The notes beneath the pieces were generated by a model, which did no database searches, had not been told where the DNA came from, and saw nothing but the letters and a program-made list of their open reading frames with translations. Positions 1 through 8,613 of a DNA stretch of 64,000 nt are shown piece after piece. Source of the stretch: Fulvivirga sp. M361. Its GTDB lineage: Bacteria > Bacteroidota > Bacteroidia > Cytophagales > Cyclobacteriaceae. Position numbers and translations under genes: made by a program. Position 1 is the stretch's first letter. Every line of letters starts with the position of its first letter. The stretch lies in NCBI RefSeq assembly GCF_007097395.1, contig NZ_VKDC01000009.1, forward strand, positions 248,001 to 312,000, written 5' to 3'.

Positions 1-1291
1 AAAAATCATTATGTCGCGGCCACCCTTCCCAGGAAATGTATTTCTGATAAGGCAAATTGGAGATGCCCATAGCATGGTCCGCATTACCATCATCCGCCAG
101 GCGGACCTCGGGTAATGTGTTAAGCCCCAATTGATGTATTGCATTGGTGGAAGTATTCATCACCGCTGTATAACTTCTCTTTTGATCGTCTTCCAGCTCT
201 ACATTCTGTTGGGTATGAAGCCTGCTGTCCTGGTAGTTCCATATTTCTACATTTACGATCTCTTCAGGAAGGAGTGTAGTGTCCTTGACCACAGGTGGAG
301 GTGAGGTGCCGAAAAACAGCCTTGAACCGTTATCAGAAAAATAAAGATTACCATGTTTATTTACCACCCATCCATCAGGCTTTTCCCCAACATCATTATT
401 CGCTTTTACCCGGGCAGAATCCATTCCGGGCTTCCAGTACCTGAGCTCTACATTTCTTACCAGGGCTTTGGTAGTATCAAGATCAGACAGAAAAGCAACC
501 TGCTTCCCATCTTCAGATAACGCCAGCTGCTTGTATTTACCTTTACTACGTGTCATAGGTACGGTAGATTTTTCTGTGACATCATAATAGTAAACGCCTG
601 GAAGTAGTACGCTATCTATACCGGTAGTATGATACAGCAGGGCCTTCCCTTTTTCTGCAAACAAATAATCCAGCACATATTTCAAAGTATCCTGGGTGCC
701 ATCTTCCAGGTTTCTTACCACCAGGTGGTAGCCGTTTTCTTTACTAACTTTTTTCTCTTTTTTCTTCTTTGGCTTTTTAACTTTAGTGCTGTCATTGCTG
801 TGTTTCGTGGTGTCCTTTTCTATACGTTTTTCTTCCAGCTTGTAAGCAATGTGGCTGCTCCACTTTTCAGGCACTTTAACGTTCTTGACCCTTGGTATTT
901 TCCAGAGTGTTTTGGTTTGCAAATTGTAGATACCCAGACTGTCTTTGGGCAGTTTTTTTTCTTTTACCTTCTTCCGCTTCAGATCATTGAGTGAGTCAAG
1001 CGCAGGTTTGATCGTGAAGATCACATATTTTGAATCCCAGGTGAAACGTGCACTTTCTGACCTGGAAAATGAGGCAATCTCTTTTCCCCCGGTCTCGGCG
1101 ATCTTTAGCGTGACATCACCTTTACCAGGCTTAAGATGGTACAATACGTATTTACCGTTAGCAGCTATTTGTTCACCACGCAGACGATTCCATGTATCAA
1201 AATCGTCATGGTTCATAGGTCGTTTTTGTGAAAATGTGATGCCTGAAATTAACAGTAAAAATATAAGGGACAGGAGATTTTTGTAATGCAT
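1..1291 (-). CDS. S9 family peptidase (prolyl oligopeptidase/DPP-IV type), N-terminal part, runs off the window
   Basis: The reverse strand is open from an ATG at 1291 to the window edge (about 430 codons). The protein starts MHYKNLLSLIFLLLISG, a signal peptide ending near TFSQ, so it is exported. What follows reads like the N-terminal beta-propeller of S9 peptidases: an opening MNHDDFDTWNRLRGEQIAANG segment, blade-like repeats such as TWDSKYVIFTIKP and LALSEDGKQVAFLSD, and a Lys-rich insert near residues 165-185. The catalytic alpha/beta-hydrolase domain with Ser-Asp-His would lie beyond base 1 and is not visible. Assignment to S9 is by propeller pattern and family knowledge. A Bacteroidota amidohydrolase-type propeller protein is the main alternative. 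Confidence 0.75.
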   Translation of the reverse strand, partial: MHYKNLLSLIFLLLISGITFSQKRPMNHDDFDTWNRLRGEQIAANGKYVLYHLKPGKGDVTLKIAETGGKEIASFSRSESARFTWDSKYVIFTIKPALDSLNDLKRKKVKEKKLPKDSLGIYNLQTKTLWKIPRVKNVKVPEKWSSHIAYKLEEKRIEKDTTKHSNDSTKVKKPKKKKEKKVSKENGYHLVVRNLEDGTQDTLKYVLDYLFAEKGKALLYHTTGIDSVLLPGVYYYDVTEKSTVPMTRSKGKYKQLALSEDGKQVAFLSDLDTTKALVRNVELRYWKPGMDSARVKANNDVGEKPDGWVVNKHGNLYFSDNGSRLFFGTSPPPVVKDTTLLPEEIVNVEIWNYQDSRLHTQQNVELEDDQKRSYTAVMNTSTNAIHQLGLNTLPEVRLADDGNADHAMGISNLPYQKYISWEGWPRHNDF

Positions 1292-1416
1292 AGCACAGAT
1301 TTTAAGCAAGAAGTAGTGAAGGTAGAGACGAATTGCTTACCATACGTACTATTTTTACTTGAGAGGCGAGTCAGGAAGTATGCCGCGGGCAATATAAACT
1401 CGTACTAACGGGCATC

Positions 1417-1677
1417 TTAGTGGTTATCCCCTTTTGCTGCTTGTTTCAACGGTTCCAACAACTGTCCGAGCCCGTTGATCTTTATTTCATAAATGGTAGA
1501 CAGTAACATACCGATTTTTCCTTTTGGAAATCCGTTGCTATGAAACCATTCGAGATAGTAAACCGGTAAGTCACATAAGATGGTATCCTTATACTTGCCA
1601 AAGGGCATTTTCATCCGCACTAACTGCAACAATATTTCCGGGTCAGGCTTCAGTTCGTTGGTGTTAAATTCATTCAT
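1417..1677 (-). CDS. DUF3820 family protein
   Basis: An 86-residue soluble protein. The core KMPFGKYKDTILCDLPVYYL followed by EWFHSNGFPKGKIG and the tail EIKINGLGQLLEPL match the DUF3820 pattern (the Pfam name is a putative quorum-sensing-regulated virulence factor). Length is normal for the family, and the biochemical role is unknown. It lies 16 bp downstream of the radical SAM gene on the same strand and is probably co-transcribed with it. Nothing in the sequence indicates secretion or metal binding. Confidence 0.75.
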   Translation of the reverse strand: MNEFNTNELKPDPEILLQLVRMKMPFGKYKDTILCDLPVYYLEWFHSNGFPKGKIGMLLSTIYEIKINGLGQLLEPLKQAAKGDNH

Positions 1678-1693
1678 GTAGATATCAAAAGAA

Positions 1694-2677
1694 TCAAATT
1701 TTTAATAGCTCTTTCCAGGTCCCTTTTATACGATTATACTTAAGCGTACTCGGTAATGCTTTCCACCAGTATTTGTTCAATTCCACGGCAAAGCTGGGTT
1801 GCATATAGCAATTTATGGTGCAACCCTCACATTCAGGTAAGCGGCCTTCCAGCGCGACAAGTTGTTGCACTTCTTCCGATTGATATAATTCATAAAGATT
1901 ATTATCAATGTTGAATGCTTTTAACCCAAGGTGGTAACAAGGTAACACCAATTGGTTTTCAGGAGAAATAACCACGGTAGAACTGGCGGCTTTACATACC
2001 GGATCATGGGTGTTATTACCTCCATCCCTTCTGAGTTGTATAAAACCATCGTTAAGATATACTCCTTTTCGCTTACCCCAGGAAGATAGTTTATCCAGGG
2101 TTTCATTGGAAAGTGAGGGGCCGCTTTCTACCTGGTTATAATCGAAGATCGGGTTTAGAATGAGCACCAATCCGTTCGGCCTGCATAGGGTAGTATAGAC
2201 GGTTTCGATCTGATCGATATTATTTTCCATGGCAGTAAAAAGAATATCGGGACGTTCTCCCAATGCCCTGGCCAGGGCAATGGAATTCATCAGAATATCG
2301 AAACACGCTACTCCCCTGGATGCATCATGTTCCTCACGGGTAGCGGAATCCAGGGAAAAGTGGAGCATGTCTATTTTACCGGCTAATTTTTCAGCCCATT
2401 TTGGATAAAGGAGTCCGTTGGTAGTGAGGGTCGTAATAAAACCATAGCTTTTGGCCATTTCGAGTAACTTATCTATCTCGCGGTGCAGTAATGGCTCACC
2501 ACCGGTAAAATCAATGACTTTTACGCCTAATTTTTTTAGTTGGGCAAAATTTGCCTCGGCCGATTTCAGCTCTACATAAGGAGACGGTCGTTCCCAGATA
2601 TCACAAAACGCACATTTCGCATTACAACGATACGTAACGTAATAATTGCACAACACCGGATGTGATATCAGCCTCAT
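1694..2677 (-). CDS. Radical SAM protein with SPASM-like C-terminal cysteines
   Basis: The radical SAM cluster motif CxxxCxxC is seen as CNAKCAFC (Cys18, 22 and 25 from the ATG at 2677). It is followed by the FTGGEPLLH SAM-binding stretch and a TIM-barrel-like sequence. The C-terminus carries further cysteines (DPVCKAAS, LPCYHLG, CEGCTINC) typical of auxiliary cluster ligation in SPASM/Twitch-type enzymes. A TTG 33 bases upstream would add 11 residues; I prefer the ATG because MRLISHPVLCNYYVTYRC is how such proteins usually begin. The substrate cannot be told. It is divergent from the hydrolase at 2883 and upstream of the DUF3820 gene. Confidence 0.85.
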   Translation of the reverse strand: MRLISHPVLCNYYVTYRCNAKCAFCDIWERPSPYVELKSAEANFAQLKKLGVKVIDFTGGEPLLHREIDKLLEMAKSYGFITTLTTNGLLYPKWAEKLAGKIDMLHFSLDSATREEHDASRGVACFDILMNSIALARALGERPDILFTAMENNIDQIETVYTTLCRPNGLVLILNPIFDYNQVESGPSLSNETLDKLSSWGKRKGVYLNDGFIQLRRDGGNNTHDPVCKAASSTVVISPENQLVLPCYHLGLKAFNIDNNLYELYQSEEVQQLVALEGRLPECEGCTINCYMQPSFAVELNKYWWKALPSTLKYNRIKGTWKELLKI

Positions 2678-2882
2678 GGTATGAAGGTATGTATTTTCCA
2701 ATGGAAGCAAACATGCTGCAACAAGTTATTTGGATTATTGCTTTTCAGCATATAAATCCTTCCAACCATCTGCGTAATTTACTTTTGAAAGCAATGCGTT
2801 CGCTTATTCCAACCAAATTTATCAACTTTAGAAAGACATGCCTGACCACAATAGGTTATCTGGCTTTAAACAGTTATTGTCT

Positions 2883-4517
2883 ATGCGTTTTATAAAAAGA
2901 TCCATTCCAATCATCGTTTTACTCTTATTCATCTTTAGCGCTACTTTTGGGCAGGAGCAACAGCGTAAAGCGGATTCACTGGTAGCCAAGGCTATTCCCC
3001 TGGGAGAGCACGGCATGTCCGTTTTGGTGGCTCAACGTGACAAAGTGCTTTACTCCCGTCAGGCAGGATATGCAGTAGTCAACGAGCAACAAAAAGTAGA
3101 TGAAGGAACTATTTTCAGAATAGGTTCGGTTTCAAAACAATTTACCGCATCGGCCATCCTAAAGTTGGTGGAAATGGGTAAAATGAACCTGAAAGATCCG
3201 TTGAACAAGTACATTCTTGATTTTCCGGGGGGTGAAAAAGTGACCATACACCACTTATTAACACATACCAGCGGGATCAAGAGTTATACAAATGAGTCCA
3301 ACTTCCTCGAGCGTGTTACCACATCCATAGAAAAAGAAAAGTTGGTAGATGAAATTAAGTCATTGGGCTATGATTTTGAACCTGGTGAAGAATGGAAGTA
3401 CAATAACTCCGCTTATTTCATCTTAGGGTATCTGGTGGAAACGGTTTCTGAAATGAGTTATGAAAAATTCCTGATCAAGCACTTTTTCAAGCCGGCTGAG
3501 ATGAAAAATACCGGTGTTTATTCAAATTCTAAAAAATACAAAAACGAAGCGTTGGGCTACAGCATGCAAAAAGGGGGTATCAAAGACGCTCTTGATTGGG
3601 ATATGACCTGGGCAGGCGGTGCGGGCAACCTGTACAGTACGGCGGATGATCTTCTTAAATGGAATAAAGCGCTATTTGGTGGCCAGATACTAAACAAAGA
3701 AAACATCTCAAAAGCACATACCAAAGTTAAGCTAAATGATGGCGCGGACTACCCTTACGGATATGGGTGGGGATTAAACAAATACAGAGGGCAGGAAAGG
3801 ATAGGACATAGTGGAGGCTTGAATGGTTTTCTTTCTTACCTGGCATACTACCCGGAAATAGACGCTACAGTGATCGTGCTGTCTAACTGCTCACCGGCAA
3901 AAAACCTGGTCCCTGCCAGCTTTGCAGAGAAGCTGACGGATATATTCTTTCACGAAGACCTGGAAACGAATAAAGAGATCACCTTAGATGCCTCCGATCT
4001 TGAAAAATATGTAGGCCGTTATGAGTACCCGGGAAGTACTATCATGAACGTCACGCTGGACGACGGCCATCTTTTTGCCCGGTTGACCGGGCAAAATGGC
4101 TATGAAATATTTCCTAAAGGGGAGCACGTTTTCTTTTGGAAAGTTGTTAATGCTGAGATTACCTTTCTGCTGGACGGGGATGAAGTAGTAAGTGCAATGC
4201 ACAAGCAAAGCGGTCACGAGTTCAAAGCTGCTAAATTGGAAAGCAAACAACCGATCACACTTTCTGCCGATGCTTTTAGCAAGTATGCAGGAGAATATGA
4301 TCTGGTGGGTAAACCTGTGAAAGTATGGGCTGACAATGGGTTATTTTATACGCAAATAGAAGGTCAGCCGGCATTCCAGATAGTGCCCGAGACAGAGGAG
4401 AAATTTTTTATGACCGATATGGCTGTAGAAATAGAATTTGAAATAACTGATGGCATAACTTCAGGATTGGTCATACATCAGGCAGGTAAAAAAATAACAG
4501 CAAGTAAAATCAATTGA
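2883..4517 (+). CDS. Serine hydrolase, class C beta-lactamase/penicillin-binding-protein-like, exported
   Basis: The signal peptide is RSIPIIVLLLFIFSATFGQ. The protein has the three class C motifs: SxxK as SVSK (Ser82-Lys85), YxN as YNN (Tyr173-Asn175) and HxG as HSGG (His309-Gly311). The family hydrolyses D-Ala-containing peptides, esters or lactams through the SxxK serine. The 544-residue length exceeds the catalytic domain; the last 170 residues form two repeated beta-rich units (starting SDLEKYVGRYEYPG and DAFSKYAGEYDLVG), common in the non-lactamase members. I start at 2883, where the signal peptide begins; an in-frame upstream ATG at 2838 would put polar residues before it. The cupin gene starts one base after its stop. 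Confidence 0.88.
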   Translation: MRFIKRSIPIIVLLLFIFSATFGQEQQRKADSLVAKAIPLGEHGMSVLVAQRDKVLYSRQAGYAVVNEQQKVDEGTIFRIGSVSKQFTASAILKLVEMGKMNLKDPLNKYILDFPGGEKVTIHHLLTHTSGIKSYTNESNFLERVTTSIEKEKLVDEIKSLGYDFEPGEEWKYNNSAYFILGYLVETVSEMSYEKFLIKHFFKPAEMKNTGVYSNSKKYKNEALGYSMQKGGIKDALDWDMTWAGGAGNLYSTADDLLKWNKALFGGQILNKENISKAHTKVKLNDGADYPYGYGWGLNKYRGQERIGHSGGLNGFLSYLAYYPEIDATVIVLSNCSPAKNLVPASFAEKLTDIFFHEDLETNKEITLDASDLEKYVGRYEYPGSTIMNVTLDDGHLFARLTGQNGYEIFPKGEHVFFWKVVNAEITFLLDGDEVVSAMHKQSGHEFKAAKLESKQPITLSADAFSKYAGEYDLVGKPVKVWADNGLFYTQIEGQPAFQIVPETEEKFFMTDMAVEIEFEITDGITSGLVIHQAGKKITASKIN

Positions 4518-4518
4518 A

Positions 4519-4839
4519 ATGAATCATAAAAGTCTTAAGGACATTGACAGTAAAGAACTACTCCCCGGTTTTCATGGCAAATTCATTCATTCGGAGAATA
4601 TGACATTTGCCTATTGGGATATACAAGCAGGCTCAGCACTACCGGAACATCACCATGAGCATGAGCAAGTGGCTAACATTTTAGAAGGGGAGTTTGAATT
4701 TATCATAAACGGAGAAATAACACGATGTAAAACCGGTGACGTAGTGGTGCTTCCATCCAATACGCCACATGCCGGCAAAGCCCTTACGTATTGCCGTATC
4801 CTGGATGTTTTTAACCCGGTAAGAGAAGACTATCAATAA
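4519..4839 (+). CDS. Cupin-domain protein
   Basis: A 106-residue single-domain cupin. Motif 1 is seen as PEHHHEHEQVANILEGEFEF (metal-binding His residues plus Glu) and motif 2 as GDVVVLPSNTPHAG. Such mini-cupins bind a divalent metal and are sensors, isomerases or dioxygenases; the substrate is not inferable. Its ATG lies one base after the stop of the serine hydrolase, so the two are probably translationally coupled and one operon. No signal peptide, so cytoplasmic. Confidence 0.85.
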   Translation: MNHKSLKDIDSKELLPGFHGKFIHSENMTFAYWDIQAGSALPEHHHEHEQVANILEGEFEFIINGEITRCKTGDVVVLPSNTPHAGKALTYCRILDVFNPVREDYQ

Positions 4840-5024
4840 TAAAATAAAAGATCGCGACGATTCTAAACCGTGGCGTTTCCATTTTTCCGAGAAGTGGTGA
4901 GCGCTATTTCTTGAGTGGTATAGTAAGGCCAAACATTATAACCTCTTCCACCATCTCTATGGCGAAACCAGCGGAATTTTTTATTGTAGTTATTATCAAT
5001 AATCCATAGAAACTATTAAATAGG

Positions 5025-5924
5025 ATGAGTAAAGGGAAAGAATTAAAGCGTGAAGAAAAAAATAATCGACTTGCCATATTTGAAGGAGCAGAGATTAGAA
5101 AAGTCTATTTTGACCATGATTGGTATTATGTAATTGAAGATATAATAAAAGCATTAACAGACTCGAAAGACCCAAAAGGATATATCAAAGATATGCGGAG
5201 AAGGGATAAAGAGTTATCTAAAGGGTGGGGGCAAATTGCCACCCCCCTTCCTATTGAAACCAAAGGAGGCAAGCAACTCATTAATTGTGCAAATAATGAG
5301 GGTGTATTAAGACTCGTTCAAACAGTACCTTCCAAAAAAGCTGAACCTTTTAAAAGATGGTTGGCGAAAATTGGAGCCGAGAGAATCGAAGAGATCGAAC
5401 AACCCGCCAAGGCAATAGAACGAGCTAAAGGTTATTATTTACAAAAGGGATATTCTCCTGATTGGGTACAGACCAGAATTGCCGGTATTGACACAAGAGT
5501 AACATTCACAGATAAATTGAAAGAAAGTGGTATCAAAGAAGGCTTCCAATATGCTGTTTTGACAAATGAAATGTACGAATCCTGGTCTGGTTTTACAGCA
5601 GCTCAATACAAAGAACACAAGGGTATAAGCAAGAAGGATAGTTTGAGAGATAACATGACTCCAATGGAGTTGGCTACAACCCTATTCAGTGAAACAGCAG
5701 CAAAAGAGTTGATAGAAAAGTCAGGCGCAAAGGGATTTATTCAAACCAAAAATCAGATACATATCGCAGGAAATATTACGAAAGAAGCTTTAACTAAACT
5801 TGAAAAAGAAACAGGTAAAAAAGTAGTGACGCATGAAAATATGAAGTCTCTTAACAGTGTTAAAGTACAAAAAGAGCTTGCCCAAAGTAAGTCAGATAAC
5901 GCCGAAGCCCCGGATGAAGAATAA
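5025..5924 (+). CDS. Bro-N domain protein (phage antirepressor/DinD-like)
   Basis: Residues about 15-120 read as a Bro-N domain: LAIFEGAEIRKVYFDHDWYY, then a VIEDIIKALTDSKDPKGYIK helix and the AEPFKRWLAKIGAERIEEI segment that ends Bro-N domains. The C-terminal half (about 130-260) resembles the helical partner domain of DNA-damage-inducible DinD-type proteins (TNEMYESWSGFTAAQYKEHK). Bro-N proteins bind DNA and are common as phage antirepressors, but no phage structural genes are nearby, so this may be a domesticated or stranded gene. It has its own AT-rich upstream region and no operon partner. Confidence 0.8.
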   Translation: MSKGKELKREEKNNRLAIFEGAEIRKVYFDHDWYYVIEDIIKALTDSKDPKGYIKDMRRRDKELSKGWGQIATPLPIETKGGKQLINCANNEGVLRLVQTVPSKKAEPFKRWLAKIGAERIEEIEQPAKAIERAKGYYLQKGYSPDWVQTRIAGIDTRVTFTDKLKESGIKEGFQYAVLTNEMYESWSGFTAAQYKEHKGISKKDSLRDNMTPMELATTLFSETAAKELIEKSGAKGFIQTKNQIHIAGNITKEALTKLEKETGKKVVTHENMKSLNSVKVQKELAQSKSDNAEAPDEE

Positions 5925-6115
5925 TGGGATTTTAATCAAAAACTTATCAAGCCAATAAGACATAACCCTAAAGACAAGGATAAATAATATGGTGGTTCAT
6001 ACTTCTTTAGATCAGATTAGTGCTCTAAGCGGTATTTAACCTGTTGGACAAAGATGAAGAAACATTCCTATTGAGACTGTAAACTAAACTCTGTCTAAAT
6101 GGGTTTGGTGTATAT

Positions 6116-6129
6116 ATGATAAATATCAT
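6116..6129. promoter_or_regulatory. Perfect 14-bp dyad upstream of the copper-type gene cluster
   Basis: The sequence ATGATAAATATCAT has perfect 6-base arms around AA and lies 45 bases before the first gene of the MbnP/MbnH cluster. A Bacteroidota-like -7 element (TATATTTG) is at 6159-6166, though it is very close to the ATG. A dyad of this kind suits a homodimeric regulator such as a Fur- or Crp-type protein; this is inference, and no regulator gene is adjacent. Confidence 0.35.
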
Positions 6130-6173
6130 AAAATTTCATATAAATAGATCGGGACACCTATATTTGTCGCAAA

Positions 6174-6557
6174 ATGAATGTAGTCAGACATAGTATCATT
6201 GCACTGTTAGTGTTCAGTATGCTTAGCAGCTCCCTGATGATACCATTGGTATATCTCGATTTTGAGATAAGACGAGACTACATTGCTGAAGTATTGTGTG
6301 TCAAAAAAGATGAACCCATCACCGTGTGTGGGGGCCAGTGCTTTCTCAATAACCAGCTGGAGCAGGCAAGGCAGCAACAGGAAAGTAACGATGAAAAGAC
6401 TACACACAGATACACCGTAGATCTTTATTCATACCATGATCCATTGCCTGCAATTTCTAATAAAAGTATTCCTTTTAGCGCTTCATTTTTTACTGTGAAT
6501 GAAGAGCTATATCTCAATCTGTTTGTGAACCGGATCTTTCACCCCCCTCAGGCTTAA
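6174..6557 (+). CDS. Small exported/membrane-anchored protein with CGGxCFL motif (copy 1)
   Basis: A 127-residue protein with one hydrophobic N-terminal segment (residues 7-27) followed by LDFEIRRDYIAEVLCVKK and the motif CGGQCFL (Cys42, Cys52, Cys56). It ends IFHPPQA. A clear paralog sits at 9607 with the same order: hydrophobic segment, YLDF, VLC, EPITVCGG-C, and a C-terminal IFxPP. Related Bacteroidota proteins with a CNGKCYL-type motif are familiar as small proteins of unknown function. Three conserved cysteines outside the membrane suggest metal or redox chemistry; copper is inferred only from the MbnP/MbnH neighbours. First gene of the cluster. Confidence 0.75.
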   Translation: MNVVRHSIIALLVFSMLSSSLMIPLVYLDFEIRRDYIAEVLCVKKDEPITVCGGQCFLNNQLEQARQQQESNDEKTTHRYTVDLYSYHDPLPAISNKSIPFSASFFTVNEELYLNLFVNRIFHPPQA

Positions 6558-6658
6558 CTAAGCGCCCCACTACTTTTTTTTAACACTCAAGCCTTATTTC
6601 GTTGCCATCAACGCAGTTATAGGCATGGGTTTTTATTCACCGATGAACAGTATTGATA

Positions 6659-7531
6659 ATGAAATTTTATAATCTTTTTTTCTTACCCCTATTTTTATTC
6701 GCCCTGATCAGTTGCGATAGCGATGATGATGCAACCCTTTCCGGCGAACCTGGCACAGTAGCCTTAAAATTTGATAATATAGCGCCCAGCAGCACTTCTG
6801 ATGACAATGTAAACCTTGTCCTGCTAGAGCCTGGTTCTACTACCTTCGCCTATAGAAATGATATGGACCAGGAGTTTAACGTTACCGTTCTGAAATACCT
6901 GATCTCAGAAGTTAAATTAACAGGACCTAATGGGGAAGAATTTATCAACCCCATGGAGATCACCGCTGACGATGCAAAAGGGTATTATCTTGTTGACCAA
7001 AAGAACTTGCTCACCAGTGGAAGGTTTTCGCTCAGTGATGTGCCCGCAGGCACTTACGATCAGATATCTTTTACGGTAGGCGTAGAAGAAGAAGGGGTGG
7101 CTGAAGGCGCTGCCGGAGGGGTACTGTCTCAGGGCAATGGGGCCCGTGACGCGGATATGTTCTGGAACTGGAATGTAGGCTACCAGGCGATAAGAATGGA
7201 AGGGTTTGCCCCTGCATCTCCTGCTGACGGAGAGCAGGTAGCGGCGTTTGGAGAAAGCGTCAATGAAACGGATGTGGACGGTTTTGCTTTTCACGTCGGT
7301 GGCTGGGCTAACCCTAATAACAACCGGGAGGTGACCATTGAGATAGATCCGATCACGGTAGCGGCCAATACGGCTCCTGAGATCCATCTGGTGTTTGATG
7401 TATCAGAGTTTTTAGGGGGTATCAATGACATTGATTTTTCCAAGACATTCAATGTACATAGTCCCACGTCAGCAGAGCCATTGGCTAATAACGCTGCCAG
7501 GGCTTTCAAATTTGATCATATCCATAACTGA
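6659..7531 (+). CDS. mbnP: MbnP-family copper-binding lipoprotein
   Basis: Lipoprotein signal with lipobox ALISC (Cys19). The 290-residue protein shows the MbnP-like pattern: an N-terminal VALKFDNIAP strand, EFNVTVLKYLISEVKL, DVPAGTYDQISFTVGV, and the diagnostic DMFWNWNVGYQAIRMEG (Trp169, Trp171) followed by FAFHVGGW (His212, Trp216). In studied MbnP proteins the partner diheme enzyme MbnH converts a tryptophan to kynurenine, which then helps bind copper. The gene lies 35 bp upstream of an MbnH-like gene, so the pair is intact. A TTG six bases upstream is a less likely start. Which Trp is modified is not decidable here. Confidence 0.88.
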   Translation: MKFYNLFFLPLFLFALISCDSDDDATLSGEPGTVALKFDNIAPSSTSDDNVNLVLLEPGSTTFAYRNDMDQEFNVTVLKYLISEVKLTGPNGEEFINPMEITADDAKGYYLVDQKNLLTSGRFSLSDVPAGTYDQISFTVGVEEEGVAEGAAGGVLSQGNGARDADMFWNWNVGYQAIRMEGFAPASPADGEQVAAFGESVNETDVDGFAFHVGGWANPNNNREVTIEIDPITVAANTAPEIHLVFDVSEFLGGINDIDFSKTFNVHSPTSAEPLANNAARAFKFDHIHN

Positions 7532-7566
7532 TCACCGGTTATTCTTTAAAATCATAAGATAAAAGA

Positions 7567-8610
7567 ATGAACTTTATTGAAAGGTTCTTAGCAGCCATAG
7601 TTTGCGCCGTTGTTCTGGCGGCATGCCATGACGACACAGGCTTAGCTCCTAATGAAGCGTTTGAGTTTAAGGTTCCGGAAAATTTTCCGGAGCCCACCTA
7701 CACGTTTAAAAACAATCCGGTATCCAGGGAAGGTTTTGAATTGGGAAAAAAACTCTTTTTCGACCCGGTACTTTCCCGTGATCAGACCATTGCTTGCAGC
7801 AGCTGCCATGCACAGTCCGTCGCTTTTGCCGATCCGCAACACAGGCTCAGTATTGGTATTGAAGACCGCATTGGTAAACGTAACGCTCCACAGATCGCCA
7901 ACCTGGCTTTCCAGTCCTCATTCTTTTGGGATGGAGGGGTTACACATGTTGATTTCATACCGGTAAATGCCATTGAAAATGAGCTGGAAATGGATAACGA
8001 TATCTCGGTGATCTTAGCGCGCTTAAGGGCCGATGAAGATTATAAAGATCGTTTCGAAGCCGTATTCGGTGGTGATACGATTAACTCAGGCCGGTTATTA
8101 CATACCCTTTCCCAGTTTATGGTGATGCTGGTATCTGCTGATTCCAGGTATGACAAACACGTTCGTAACGAAGGTGAAACCCTGACGAAAGAAGAACTGG
8201 AAGGTAGAGTGATCTTTGAAAATAAGTGCAGCAACTGCCATTCAGGAACACTTTTTACCAACGGGGGTTTTGCTAATAACGGACTGGAAAGTGATTTCAG
8301 CAGGGATACCGGCAGAGCAATTATCACTGAACGGACTGATGACATCGGAAAGTTTAAAATACCGAGCTTAAGAAATGTAGCGCTTACCAGCCCGTATATG
8401 CATGACGGCCGTTTTGAAACACTTGAGGAAGTGCTGGAGCATTATTCAGATGGTGTGGTAGACTCACCTACGTTAGCCTCGGAGCTTCGGAAAGACGATG
8501 GTTTTGGCATTGCACTAAGCGATGTAGAGCAACAAAAGATCATTGCTTTTTTGAATACGCTTACGGATAACGAATTCATCATAGACGAACGATTCAGGAG
8601 AAATAACTAG
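7567..8610 (+). CDS. mbnH: MbnH-like diheme c-type peroxidase/oxygenase (MauG family), lipoprotein
   Basis: Lipobox VLAAC (Cys20), so anchored outside the inner membrane. Two heme c sites are present, CSSCH (77-81) and CSNCH (221-225), in the arrangement of the bacterial cytochrome c peroxidase/MauG family, with the family motifs KKLFFDPVLSRD, NAPQIANLAF, FFWDGG and SPYMHDGRF. At 347 residues it is of normal length. MbnH enzymes use peroxide chemistry to oxidise a tryptophan of MbnP; the adjacent mbnP gene supports that role over a simple peroxidase. It is followed after three bases by the barrel gene, implying a tight operon. Confidence 0.88.
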   Translation: MNFIERFLAAIVCAVVLAACHDDTGLAPNEAFEFKVPENFPEPTYTFKNNPVSREGFELGKKLFFDPVLSRDQTIACSSCHAQSVAFADPQHRLSIGIEDRIGKRNAPQIANLAFQSSFFWDGGVTHVDFIPVNAIENELEMDNDISVILARLRADEDYKDRFEAVFGGDTINSGRLLHTLSQFMVMLVSADSRYDKHVRNEGETLTKEELEGRVIFENKCSNCHSGTLFTNGGFANNGLESDFSRDTGRAIITERTDDIGKFKIPSLRNVALTSPYMHDGRFETLEEVLEHYSDGVVDSPTLASELRKDDGFGIALSDVEQQKIIAFLNTLTDNEFIIDERFRRNN

Positions 8611-8613
8611 ACT

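Noticed and set aside
6917-7387. 156-codon reverse frame inside mbnP
   Set aside because: Basic, Arg-rich and without a recognisable domain, while the forward frame has a lipobox and MbnP motifs.
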